Shown here: positions 7,193 through 14,501 of the stretch, in pieces | Numbering within the stretch: the stretch's first letter is position 1 | Layout: each line of letters starts with the position of its first letter | Assembly: GCA_037147235.1 (NCBI GenBank) | Contig: JBAWVO010000163.1 | Coordinates: 1-14,656 of the forward strand | Direction of reading: 5' to 3' | From: JANXQG01 sp037147235 | GTDB taxonomy: Bacteria; Planctomycetota; Planctomycetia; Pirellulales; Thermoguttaceae | DNA: 14,656 nucleotides | Program-made: the position numbers and the translations under genes | Notes under the pieces: model-generated | What the model was told of the DNA's origin: nothing | The model's database searches: none | The model's input: the letters and a program-made list of their open reading frames with translations, nothing else

Positions 7193-8341
7193 ATGTTACG
7201 ATACCTAACCGCTGGCGAATCGCACGGCCGGGCCTTGGTGGCCCTGGTGGATGGCTTTCCGGCGGGAGTTGATCTGAAGGTTGAGGCCATCAATGCCGAG
7301 CTTGTGCGGCGCCAAGGCGGCTATGGTCGCGGCGGCCGGCAAACCATCGAAACCGATCATGTGGAAGTCCTCTCCGGCGTCTGGCGAGGAGTGACACTGG
7401 GTAGCCCCATTGCCCTACTCATTCCCAATAAGGATTTCAAGATCGACCAGATGGAAGACCTCGACCGGCCTCGGCCTGGCCATGGGGATCTGAGCGGCTC
7501 GATCAAGTACCTGACCTCGGTTCGTGCCATCCTGGAACGCGCCAGTGCTCGGGAAACCACCACACGGGTGGCCGCCGGAGCCTTGGCCAAGCAGCTTCTT
7601 GCGCCGCTGGGCATCACGGCCTTCGCCTACGTGGTGCAGGTGGGCGAGTTGCCGATCCCACCCAAACCGGGCGAGATTGAAGAACAACGCGCGTGGCGCG
7701 ACCGCAGCATCACCTCCACGCTCGATCCCGATCGTGACCCGCAGGTTGCCGAATTGATCGATCGCTGCAAACAGGCTGGCGACACCCTGGGCGGCATCGT
7801 CGAGATTCGCGTCGAGGGCCTGCCTTACGGACTTGGCACGCACACCCAGTGGGACAAAAAGCTTGATGGCCGCCTAGCCCAGGCCGTGATGGCGGTGCAG
7901 GCCATGAAAGGTGTCGAGATCGGCATGGGTTTTCAAGCTGCGCGGACACCCGGCTCGCAAGTTCACGACCCCATCCAGTTTGATCCCAACAAGACGCATA
8001 CACGGTCGCTCGGTTTCACCCGGACGCACAACAATGCCGGCGGGTTAGAGGCCGGAATGACCAATTCGCAGCCGCTGGTGCTTCGCGTTGCGATGAAACC
8101 GATTAGCACTTTGGCCAAGCCGCTGGAGTCGGTCAACTTACAGACGAAGCAGTCGGAATCGGCCTCCTATGAACGGAGCGACGTCTGTGCCGTGGCCGCG
8201 GCAAGCTGTATTTTGGAAAACGTCGTCGCCTTCGAGATCGCCTGTGCCGTGGTCGAGAAGTTCGGTGGTGACAATTTGGAAGAAATCAAGCAGCGGTTGG
8301 ACCTGTTTTACGAGATGGCACGTAAGATGCTAAACGAGTAA
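7193..8341 (+). CDS. aroC: Chorismate synthase
   Basis: Converts 5-enolpyruvylshikimate-3-phosphate to chorismate with reduced FMN, the last step of the shikimate pathway, in the cytoplasm. At 382 residues it is within the normal family range (about 360-400). Signatures are intact: GESHG (8-12), GRGGRQTIETD (45-55), RPGHGDL (94-100), the RASARETTTRVAAGA block (116-130), NNAGGLEAGMTN (280-291) and RSDVCAVAAA (328-337). ATG 7193 is the only start that gives the canonical MLRYLTAGESHG N-terminus. The Shine-Dalgarno is weak. It is the only aromatic-biosynthesis gene visible; its neighbours are unrelated, as is common when shikimate genes are dispersed. The 108 bases upstream hold an imperfect 27-base-step direct repeat. 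Confidence 0.97.
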   Translation: MLRYLTAGESHGRALVALVDGFPAGVDLKVEAINAELVRRQGGYGRGGRQTIETDHVEVLSGVWRGVTLGSPIALLIPNKDFKIDQMEDLDRPRPGHGDLSGSIKYLTSVRAILERASARETTTRVAAGALAKQLLAPLGITAFAYVVQVGELPIPPKPGEIEEQRAWRDRSITSTLDPDRDPQVAELIDRCKQAGDTLGGIVEIRVEGLPYGLGTHTQWDKKLDGRLAQAVMAVQAMKGVEIGMGFQAARTPGSQVHDPIQFDPNKTHTRSLGFTRTHNNAGGLEAGMTNSQPLVLRVAMKPISTLAKPLESVNLQTKQSESASYERSDVCAVAAASCILENVVAFEIACAVVEKFGGDNLEEIKQRLDLFYEMARKMLNE

Positions 8342-8347
8342 AGCACC

Positions 8348-8386
8348 AACCCCTCACCTTAATCCTCTCCCGCCGAGGGAAAGGAG
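8348..8386 (-). repeat. REP-like G/C-rich repeat, copy 1 (minus orientation)
   Basis: Read on the minus strand, this stretch has a pyrimidine arm (CTCCTTTCCC), a short loop and a purine arm (GGGAGAGGATTAAGGTGAGG). It matches the order of the cleaner copy at 9662-9702, which faces the other way. It sits between aroC and the next gene, and its right arm supplies an AAGGAG upstream of that gene's start. I infer a small interspersed repeat of the kind common in intergenic DNA. Confidence 0.5.
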
Positions 8387-8399
8387 ACAAGGAACACGG

Positions 8400-9644
8400 A
8401 TGTTCCCGCTCCATGACCGCACCCGCCGCCAAATCTGCATGGCCGCTTTTCTGGGCCTGTGCGTGCTGCCTACCTTGGTGGTCACGGGTTGGAGTATTGC
8501 TCGCCACTTGCCATGGCACAAGCAGGCGGAAGAGCAACGCATCAGCCAGGAACTGGGGCTTAATGTTTCGATCGAGGCGATGAGGCGGACGCTGCCCGGC
8601 GTCGTGCGATATACGGGAGTGAAGCTCACGGATCCTGAAACCGGTCAAGAGTTATTGCGTTGCACCGAGTTGTCGGCTACTTGGACATCCATGACCGATT
8701 CGTCAGGGAAGACTCGCCCGGCAATCGTGTTGGCGGCCACGCAGGCCGAATCGGTGGTCCGTGGTTGGGAGCGGCTGCACGAGGTGCTGCGTCGTCGGCT
8801 GGAATGCCAAGCCGGCCAGCCAGAGATTGAAGTCCGCATAACTGCTGACCAGTGGACATTGCGCAGCGGCGACGAGTCGCAGGTTTTCCAGGCCATCGAG
8901 GGGGGCATCGGTCTGATGTCCAACGGCATCCAGGCCCAGTTGGCGTTCCGGCTTCCGGGAGTTAATTCCTCGCGGCCGGTGCGGATGCGGGTCGTACGTA
9001 ACCGCCAGGTCTCGCCGCCTGCCAACAGTTTTGATATAGACACGGGCCCCAGCTCCATCCCCTGCCGCCTGTTGGCGACCTGCCTCAAAGAGGTTAGTGC
9101 GTTGGGGTACAACAGCCGTTTTTCGGGCTATGTCTCGACTTTTAACACGCCGGACGGTTGGTCTGGGGAGCTTAGTGGGCAGTTCTTCGGCGTCGATTTG
9201 GGATGTTTAACACGTAGGAACGCCGCTACCGCGACCGTGGGCACGGCTGACGTCACGCTTCGGAAGGTTAAATTTCACCGCGGCCGAATTGACGAGATTG
9301 CGGGCCGGATTGTCTGCGGACCTGGTATATTAGGCGGCAAAATGCTCGCCGCCTTGGTGACATACCTACGAATAACGCCATCACCGCAACTGCCTATCGC
9401 GGGCGAATCGCTGGCCTTCGATCACTTGGGGCTGGATTTTTGGATCGACAATCGCGGCATCCGCATTGCCGGTAACTGTGCGGACTTGCCGGGTGCGGTG
9501 GCCGTTGCTGGCGGCCGTGCGATTTTGACCCAGCCCGCCGCGCAGCCGCAACCCGTCGCCCTCCTGATTCAGGCGTTGATTCCTGAAACCGAAGCTCCCG
9601 TCGCCTGCCTGCTGCCAACCCCGAATGCTGCCAAGACGAACTAA
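8400..9644 (+). CDS. Membrane-anchored hypothetical protein, AsmA-like in style
   Basis: A 414-residue protein with one N-terminal transmembrane helix (about 12-33) and a large, probably periplasmic domain. The segment after the helix (QELGLNVSIEAMRRTLPG, then VKLTDPETGQELLRC) resembles the start of AsmA/DUF3971-type envelope proteins, where a short helix leads into beta strands describing 'v.l.dpetg'. The rest is predicted mostly beta, with no catalytic motif. The similarity is from pattern only, so an orphan planctomycete envelope protein is equally possible. The start ATG 8400 has AAGGAA five bases away (8389-8394) and AAGGAG 13 bases away. The gene follows aroC by 58 bases and is bracketed by two inverted copies of a G/C-rich repeat. 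Confidence 0.65.
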   Translation: MFPLHDRTRRQICMAAFLGLCVLPTLVVTGWSIARHLPWHKQAEEQRISQELGLNVSIEAMRRTLPGVVRYTGVKLTDPETGQELLRCTELSATWTSMTDSSGKTRPAIVLAATQAESVVRGWERLHEVLRRRLECQAGQPEIEVRITADQWTLRSGDESQVFQAIEGGIGLMSNGIQAQLAFRLPGVNSSRPVRMRVVRNRQVSPPANSFDIDTGPSSIPCRLLATCLKEVSALGYNSRFSGYVSTFNTPDGWSGELSGQFFGVDLGCLTRRNAATATVGTADVTLRKVKFHRGRIDEIAGRIVCGPGILGGKMLAALVTYLRITPSPQLPIAGESLAFDHLGLDFWIDNRGIRIAGNCADLPGAVAVAGGRAILTQPAAQPQPVALLIQALIPETEAPVACLLPTPNAAKTN

Positions 9645-9661
9645 GAGGCTATCCGAAAACT

Positions 9662-9702
9662 CCCCTCTCCCTTTTGGGAGAGGGGCAGGGGGTGAGGGTT
9701 TT
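9662..9702 (+). repeat. REP-like G/C-rich repeat, copy 2, with perfect hairpin
   Basis: Arms CCCCTCTCCC (9662-9671) and GGGAGAGGGG (9676-9685) pair perfectly around TTTT. Further G-runs follow (about 9687-9698), then a run of five Ts. The purine half has four G-runs of three or more, so a G-quadruplex is possible on the plus strand. It could act as a terminator for the gene ending at 9644, but its likeness to the copy at 8348-8386 suggests a repeat family first. Confidence 0.6.
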
Positions 9703-9795
9703 TAGAAAATCTCTCTGGACAGAGCCGGTACTTTTTGCGACACTCCGCTACCAAGTTTTCATCTTCCCCGGCGACCTCTTTGTGAAGGATATGCC

Positions 9796-10014
9796 GTGAG
9801 TGCGTCTGTTGCCCGGTTTCGTCAATGCTGCACACTGCTTTTGCTGTGCTGTGCGGTCGTGTCGCTGAATAGTGGTTGCCGTTCCACAAACAACGCATCC
9901 AACTCGAGCGGCGCGGCATCTTCAAAGCCAGACTCTTCTTGGGGCCTTTTCGGCACGGAACCGAAAAAGGCGCGGACACCCAGTGATTTTATCATCCAAC
10001 CACGTCCCCAATAG
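9796..10014 (+). CDS. Small predicted lipoprotein, unknown function
   Basis: A 72-residue protein starting with GTG at 9796, five bases after GAAGGAT (9784-9790); the ATG at 9791 is followed directly by a stop in its own frame. Residues 10-23 are a hydrophobic, cysteine-rich signal segment. SLNSGC suggests lipidation at C28, although the -3 residue is Asn rather than Leu. The mature part is short and low in complexity (Ser/Asn-rich, then WGLFGTEPKKARTPSDF), so probably extended. The next lipoprotein starts 15 bases downstream, and the octaheme cytochrome follows it. This suggests co-expression as an envelope-anchored set. No known family was recognised. Confidence 0.65.
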   Translation: MSASVARFRQCCTLLLLCCAVVSLNSGCRSTNNASNSSGAASSKPDSSWGLFGTEPKKARTPSDFIIQPRPQ

Positions 10015-10029
10015 CACGGAGCCTCGAAC

Positions 10030-10281
10030 GTGAATGGCCAGAGATCCTCATTCCGCATCCGATCGTGGATGGCGTTGATGTTCCTGATGACGGCAACGCT
10101 GCTTTCGGCCGCAGGCTGTCTATCGTCCAGCGATTCTCACCGAACTTCGGGTGGATTGGCCGACCTGATCCCAGGGCATAAAGAAGCTGCTTTGCGAAAG
10201 CGGGTTGAGTCGGATAGCTTCCCAAGTGCCAATCAGGCCCCCCATGCTCCGCTTGTCGGCGAGAAAAACGGGTCGGAATGA
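10030..10281 (+). CDS. Small predicted lipoprotein, unknown function (second)
   Basis: An 83-residue protein starting with GTG at 10030, eight bases after GGAG (10018-10021). A basic N-region (RSSFRIRS) leads to a hydrophobic core (about 13-27) and the lipobox-like SAAGC, with lipidation predicted at C30. The remaining 53 residues are hydrophilic (SSSDSHRTSGGLADLIPGHKEAALRK) with no recognised domain. It lies 15 bases after the first small lipoprotein and 12 bases before the cytochrome gene, so all three are probably one operon. It could be an assembly factor or accessory subunit of the cytochrome, or simply a co-transcribed surface protein; the sequence does not decide. Confidence 0.65.
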   Translation: MNGQRSSFRIRSWMALMFLMTATLLSAAGCLSSSDSHRTSGGLADLIPGHKEAALRKRVESDSFPSANQAPHAPLVGEKNGSE

Positions 10282-10293
10282 TTTCGATAATTC

Positions 10294-12738
10294 ATGTTGC
10301 ATATCCATCCAATCGGTCGCGCACCAGTATCTGCTGCCGCAAGCCTACTGCTCCTACTATTCACCGGCTGTGAGCAGCAAGCGGCAAAACCGCAAACAGC
10401 AATGCCCGTGGTCGCGGCCGAGGCAAAAGTGGAGCCGACTCCGCCGAGCGCGGCATCGTCCTCCAATCAGAAACCGTTCGCTGGTTCCAAAACCTGCTAC
10501 GATTGCCACGCCAAGTTCTACGAGATCTGGTCAACCTCGCGCCACGGCTTGGCCATGCAGCCCTATAGTCCGGCCTTCGCCAAAAAACACCTCAAACCAC
10601 AGGTCGGCGAGGTGGTGATCGGCAAACAATCGTTCCGCGCGGAAATCGGCGAAAAGCAAGGCTGGGTCCGCGAAAAGGATGGCGACAAGGAAACTCGCTA
10701 CCCAATCGCCCATGTCATGGGCGGCAAGAACACCTACTATTTTCTCACGCAGTTACCCAAGGGCCGCTTGCAGGTCCTGCCCGTGGCTTATGAGGTTAAC
10801 AAGCAGACCTGGTACGACACGGCGGCCAGCGGTGTGCGGCACTTTCCCGATCGCCGTCAGCGCGACGAGGCCCTGCCGTGGACCGATCGACTCTTTACCT
10901 TCAATACCACTTGCTTCGATTGCCACGTGAGCCAACTGGCCACTAACTACGACCTGGAAACCGACACGTATCGTACGACTTGGCGTGAAGCGGGCATTAG
11001 TTGCGAGTCGTGCCATGGTCCCGGCGGTCAGCACATCCAGGCGATGGAGGCCGGCGTCAAGGGCCATGCGTCGCAAGACATTAAGATCATTCGCACGCTC
11101 GAGTTCAGCCACTCGCAAATGAACGACATGTGCGCCACCTGTCACGCCAAACTGGTGCCGCTATCGACCGAGTTCATCGCCGGCGAAAAGTTCTACGACC
11201 ACTACGATCTAATCACGCTGGAGCACCAGGACTTCTATCCCGACGGCCGCGATTTGGGCGAGAACTACACCTTCACCTCATGGTCGATGAGTCCCTGCCT
11301 GAAGTCCAACAAGCTGGACTGCAACCATTGCCACACGCCCAGCGGTCGGCCGCGGTTTGAAGGGAAGCAGGCCAACCAGTCGTGTCTGCCGTGCCACGCC
11401 CGGATCGTCGAAAACCCCACGGCCCACAGCCATCACAAGGCCGAGAGTACGGGCAACTCGTGCATTGCTTGCCACATGCCGATGAGCCGCTTCGCCGCGA
11501 TGGCGCGGACCGATCACTCGATGCGTTCGCCCACGCCGGCCGCGACGATCGCCTACAAGTCGCCCAACGCCTGCAATCCATGCCACACCGACCATGACGC
11601 AGCTTGGTCCGACCAGTGGGTCCGCAAGTGGTATCCACGCGATTACCAGGCCGAGCCGCTCCGCCGAGCCGCACTATTGGATGCGGCCAGGAAGAATCAA
11701 TGGCAGCGGCTGCCGGAAATGCTGACCGACGTTCAGGGCAAGCAGGGGGACGAGATTTACCGCAACTCGCTTGTGCGGCTGCTCCGCAACTGCTCCGATC
11801 CGAAGAAGTGGCCGGTGTTGATTGCCGCCCTAAAAGATGATTCGCCGCTGGTTCGGGCCAGTGTCGCTGCTGCCCTGGATGGATACCTCGGCGACGAAGG
11901 CGTTTGGGCACTGCTCCGCGCCACGGCCGATCCCGTGCGATTGGTGCGGATCCGTGCCGCGGCTGCTTTGGCTGCCGTACGCCCCGAGCGGATTGACAAC
12001 GCCGACGCGCGAAAATCGCTTCGCCGAGCAACGGACGAGTTCAAGAAGGCAATGCAGGCGCGGCCCGACGATTGGGCCTCTCACTCAAACCTTGGCAATT
12101 ATTTCATGGAAAGCGGCGATTACGATGCGGCGGTTGCGGCCTTTGAAAAGGCCCTCAAGTTGGAGCCTCGCGTGGTCGCGCCCATGGTCAACTTGTCGAT
12201 GGCCTATGCCAACTTGAAGCAGAACGACAAGGCCGAGTCCTGGCTCCGCCGTGCGCTGAAAGCCGAGCCCGATAGTGCCGCGGCCAACTTCAACCTGGGA
12301 CTGCTCTTGGCCGAGACGAATCGCCTCGACGAGGCCCAGGATGCGTTGCGAGCCGCGTTGAAGTCCGACCCGCAACTTGCCTCCGCCGCCTACAATCTAG
12401 CCGTGATTCTTGGCGCAAAGAAGGATCTGGCGGGAGCCGTCCAGTGGTGTCGCAAGGCACACGACGTGCGACCCGAAGAGCTGAAGTACACGCACAGTCT
12501 CGCCTTTTATCTGAACGAAAATGGCGACAAGGACGAGGCCATCGCCGTGCTCAAGAAGGCGATCAAGGAAAACCCCTCGTTTCTCGACGGCTGTGAAATG
12601 CTGGCCGGCATCCACGAGGGTCGTGGGGATCGGAAGGCGGCGGCTCAGGTGTTGCGCGATACCATGAAACAGCCGAACTTTCCGCCGCAATTACGCCGGG
12701 CGTGGCAAGCCCGCGCGGAGGGGATGGAAACAAAGTAG
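10294..12738 (+). CDS. Octaheme c-type cytochrome lipoprotein with HEAT and TPR repeats
   Basis: An 814-residue envelope protein expected to carry electrons. The signal peptide ends in LLFTGC, giving a lipid-anchored C26. Eight CXXCH heme sites start at C68, C207, C237, C280, C343, C364, C390 and C427, in a domain resembling the cytochrome c554-type multiheme family; there is no CXXCK site of nitrite-reductase type. A HEAT-like region (about 500-565, with LKDDSPLVRASVAAALDGYL) is followed by about five TPR units (about 593-790, for example NLGNYFMESGDYDAAVAAFEKALKLEP). This is an electron-transfer head with a protein-interaction tail. ATG 10294 fits the lipobox and lies 12 bases after a small lipoprotein gene. 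A likely terminator follows at 12742. The redox partner and substrate are unknown. Multiheme-TPR proteins occur in planctomycetes, but this combination with two micro-lipoproteins is not one I recognise. Confidence 0.9.
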   Translation: MLHIHPIGRAPVSAAASLLLLLFTGCEQQAAKPQTAMPVVAAEAKVEPTPPSAASSSNQKPFAGSKTCYDCHAKFYEIWSTSRHGLAMQPYSPAFAKKHLKPQVGEVVIGKQSFRAEIGEKQGWVREKDGDKETRYPIAHVMGGKNTYYFLTQLPKGRLQVLPVAYEVNKQTWYDTAASGVRHFPDRRQRDEALPWTDRLFTFNTTCFDCHVSQLATNYDLETDTYRTTWREAGISCESCHGPGGQHIQAMEAGVKGHASQDIKIIRTLEFSHSQMNDMCATCHAKLVPLSTEFIAGEKFYDHYDLITLEHQDFYPDGRDLGENYTFTSWSMSPCLKSNKLDCNHCHTPSGRPRFEGKQANQSCLPCHARIVENPTAHSHHKAESTGNSCIACHMPMSRFAAMARTDHSMRSPTPAATIAYKSPNACNPCHTDHDAAWSDQWVRKWYPRDYQAEPLRRAALLDAARKNQWQRLPEMLTDVQGKQGDEIYRNSLVRLLRNCSDPKKWPVLIAALKDDSPLVRASVAAALDGYLGDEGVWALLRATADPVRLVRIRAAAALAAVRPERIDNADARKSLRRATDEFKKAMQARPDDWASHSNLGNYFMESGDYDAAVAAFEKALKLEPRVVAPMVNLSMAYANLKQNDKAESWLRRALKAEPDSAAANFNLGLLLAETNRLDEAQDALRAALKSDPQLASAAYNLAVILGAKKDLAGAVQWCRKAHDVRPEELKYTHSLAFYLNENGDKDEAIAVLKKAIKENPSFLDGCEMLAGIHEGRGDRKAAAQVLRDTMKQPNFPPQLRRAWQARAEGMETK

Positions 12739-12741
12739 GTT

Positions 12742-12769
12742 GCCTGCTGGAAGGTCGCGGGCATTTTTG
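12742..12769 (+). terminator. Predicted intrinsic terminator of the cytochrome operon
   Basis: Four bases after the cytochrome stop codon, GCCTGC (12742-12747) pairs with GCGGGC (12757-12762), a 6-bp stem including one U-G pair, with a nine-base loop. ATTTTTGTT follows at once. The stem is short but G/C-rich, and the T-run is well placed, so it fits a rho-independent terminator and separates this gene from the downstream propeller gene. Confidence 0.55.
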
Positions 12770-12808
12770 TTAGCATGGGGCTGTTGTTGTTCGGAGCCTA
12801 TCCGAAGG

Positions 12809-12838
12809 GAGTCGAAATGAGCGGAAGATAATCGACTC
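12809..12838. promoter_or_regulatory. Inverted repeat upstream of the propeller gene, possible operator
   Basis: GAGTCGA (12809-12815) and TCGACTC (12832-12838) are exact reverse complements 16 bases apart, ending 46 bases before GTG 12885. A smaller dyad, TCGGA/TCCGA (12791-12795 and 12801-12805), overlaps the CTATCCGAA word just upstream. The position fits an operator or promoter region, but nothing identifies a regulator. Confidence 0.3.
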
Positions 12839-12884
12839 AGTTTGTGTATCGGACCTTTCCGCGAGTTCCCCGGAGAATTTTACC

Positions 12885-14450
12885 GTGCCTCGAATCCTCG
12901 CCTTCCTGATCTACTGGACCGCCCTCTTGTGGGCTTCAACCCTGCTTCTGGCTGAAGACCAGCCGCAAGCAGGCCAGCGCGACTCGCGCAATAGCGTCTC
13001 TGCCGAAACCGGGCTGCCCGCCGGCTTCGACCCTGGTACGCGAAACAGCAGCGGCGGCATCGACCTTCCGCCCGGTAGCGGTGTGCAATGGGTCGCGCGG
13101 CTTGGCAACACCAGCTACGGCTCGCCCGTGGTCGCCGGTGGCCGCGTGTTCGTGGGCACCAACAATGATGTCCCCCGCGATCCACGCATGCAAGACGACC
13201 GTGGCGTGCTAATGTGCTTTGACGAAAAGAGCGGTGAGCTGCTTTGGCAACTCTGCCTCCCCAAACTCACCAAGATCAAGTGGGCCGACTGGCAATACAT
13301 CGGCCTCACCTCGCCGCCGACCGTTGAAGGCGACCGCGCTTACCTCGTCAGTAACCGTGGCGAGGTGATGTGCCTCGACGTTCACGGCATGCGCGGCGGC
13401 AACCGTGGGCCGTTTACCGATGAAGGTCGGCTCATGGCGGACGAAGGCGAAAAACCGCTTACTCCCGGCCCCAAGGATGCCGACATCCTCTGGCTTTACG
13501 ACATGCCGGCCGAACTGGGCGTCACGCCGCACAATGGTTCAAACGGCTCGATCCTCCTTCACGGCGATCTGCTCTACGTGTGTACTTCCCAGGGCGTCGA
13601 GTCGACGCACCATCACGTGCCGCATCCTGAAGCCCCGTCGCTGGTCGTACTCGACAAGAATACCGGTAAGCTGGTTGCCCGCGACGATTTCCGCATCGGC
13701 CCCGACATCACGCATGGCAGTTGGAGTTCGCCCGCACTAGGCGAAGTTCATGGCAAACCGCTCGGATTCTTCGCGGCCGGCAACGGCTGGCTGTATGCCT
13801 TCGAGCCGTTCGCTACGGCCCGCAGCGGCAACCAACCGGGTCTGCTGCAAAACGTATGGCGACTGAACGGGCATCCGCTGGCCCAGACGCAAGCCGCGCC
13901 ACCGCCCGATCATCAGCACGACTCCACCTCGTATCAGGTGACGGCCATGCCGGTATTCTACAAAAACCGCGTGTATGTTCCCTTCACCCAGGAGGCATTC
14001 CACGGTATGAAGGCAGGCCGTGTGGCCTGCATCGACGCCACCAAGACCGGCGACATCAGCCGCAGCGGCACACTCTGGTCCTACGACAAGATCGGAGCGA
14101 GCGTCTCGACCGTGGCCATCGCCGACGGGCTAGTCTACGCCGCCGGTTTTGACGGCCGCCTGCACTGCCTCGATGCCGAGACAGGAAACTGCCTTTGGAT
14201 TCACGAAGCGGGCGGACCGGTGTGGGGCTCACCGCTGGTGGCCGACGGCAAAATCTACCTCGGCTCTGGCAAAAAGATTCTCTGGGTACTCGCAGCCGGG
14301 AAAGAATTGAAAGTAATCAATCGCATCCGTGTATGTGATCCCATTTACACCACTCTCACCGCCGCCAACGGCGTACTCTACGTGGTCACCAACCACCATC
14401 TCTACGCCGTGGAGAACCGCAGTGGGAAATTTGATTTCCGACGGAACTGA
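12885..14450 (+). CDS. Secreted PQQ-like beta-propeller repeat protein (BamB-like family)
   Basis: A 521-residue protein with a signal peptide (about 1-23) and repeated propeller blades. Blade-like motifs include SYGSPVVAGGRVFVGTNN (77-94), SPPTVEGDRAYLVSNRGEVMCLD (143-165), NGWLYAFEP (300-308), VSTVAIADGLVYAAGFDGRLHCLDAETGNCLW (407-438) and GSPLVADGKIYLGSG (448-462). This places it in the PQQ_2/PQQ-like propeller superfamily. PQQ binding or dehydrogenase activity is not established: I see no adjacent-cysteine pair typical of quinoprotein dehydrogenases. Histidine-rich loops occur at THHHVPHP (241-248) and PDHQHD (341-346). GTG 12885 is chosen for the signal peptide and GGAG (12872-12875) nine bases upstream. 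It is 146 bases from the cytochrome gene with a terminator between, so it is probably transcribed separately. A structural or redox-partner role are both possible. Confidence 0.85.
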   Translation: MPRILAFLIYWTALLWASTLLLAEDQPQAGQRDSRNSVSAETGLPAGFDPGTRNSSGGIDLPPGSGVQWVARLGNTSYGSPVVAGGRVFVGTNNDVPRDPRMQDDRGVLMCFDEKSGELLWQLCLPKLTKIKWADWQYIGLTSPPTVEGDRAYLVSNRGEVMCLDVHGMRGGNRGPFTDEGRLMADEGEKPLTPGPKDADILWLYDMPAELGVTPHNGSNGSILLHGDLLYVCTSQGVESTHHHVPHPEAPSLVVLDKNTGKLVARDDFRIGPDITHGSWSSPALGEVHGKPLGFFAAGNGWLYAFEPFATARSGNQPGLLQNVWRLNGHPLAQTQAAPPPDHQHDSTSYQVTAMPVFYKNRVYVPFTQEAFHGMKAGRVACIDATKTGDISRSGTLWSYDKIGASVSTVAIADGLVYAAGFDGRLHCLDAETGNCLWIHEAGGPVWGSPLVADGKIYLGSGKKILWVLAAGKELKVINRIRVCDPIYTTLTAANGVLYVVTNHHLYAVENRSGKFDFRRN

Positions 14451-14484
14451 GTCTAAATGGCTTTGCGTGATTCCAGGAGGCACC

Positions 14485-14501
14485 AAACCGCGAAGCGGTT
14501 T
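14485..14501. terminator. Small hairpin between convergent genes, possible terminator
   Basis: AAACCGC (14485-14491) and GCGGTTT (14495-14501) form a perfect 7-bp stem with a three-base loop, overlapping the stop codon of the minus-strand gene and lying 35 bases after the propeller stop. The stem ends in TTT on the plus strand, but no longer T-run follows. A weak bidirectional terminator is possible. Confidence 0.35.

Noticed and set aside
9662..9685. The 10-bp hairpin as a dedicated terminator
   Set aside because: Its likeness to the copy at 8348-8386 points to an interspersed repeat, and the T-run is some 13 bases past the stem. Terminator activity may be secondary.
11273..12031. Long minus-strand frame opposite the cytochrome (252 residues)
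   Set aside because: It is Arg/Ser/Cys-rich with no motif, and lies antisense to a gene with clear heme and repeat signatures, so it is a shadow of GC-rich codons.
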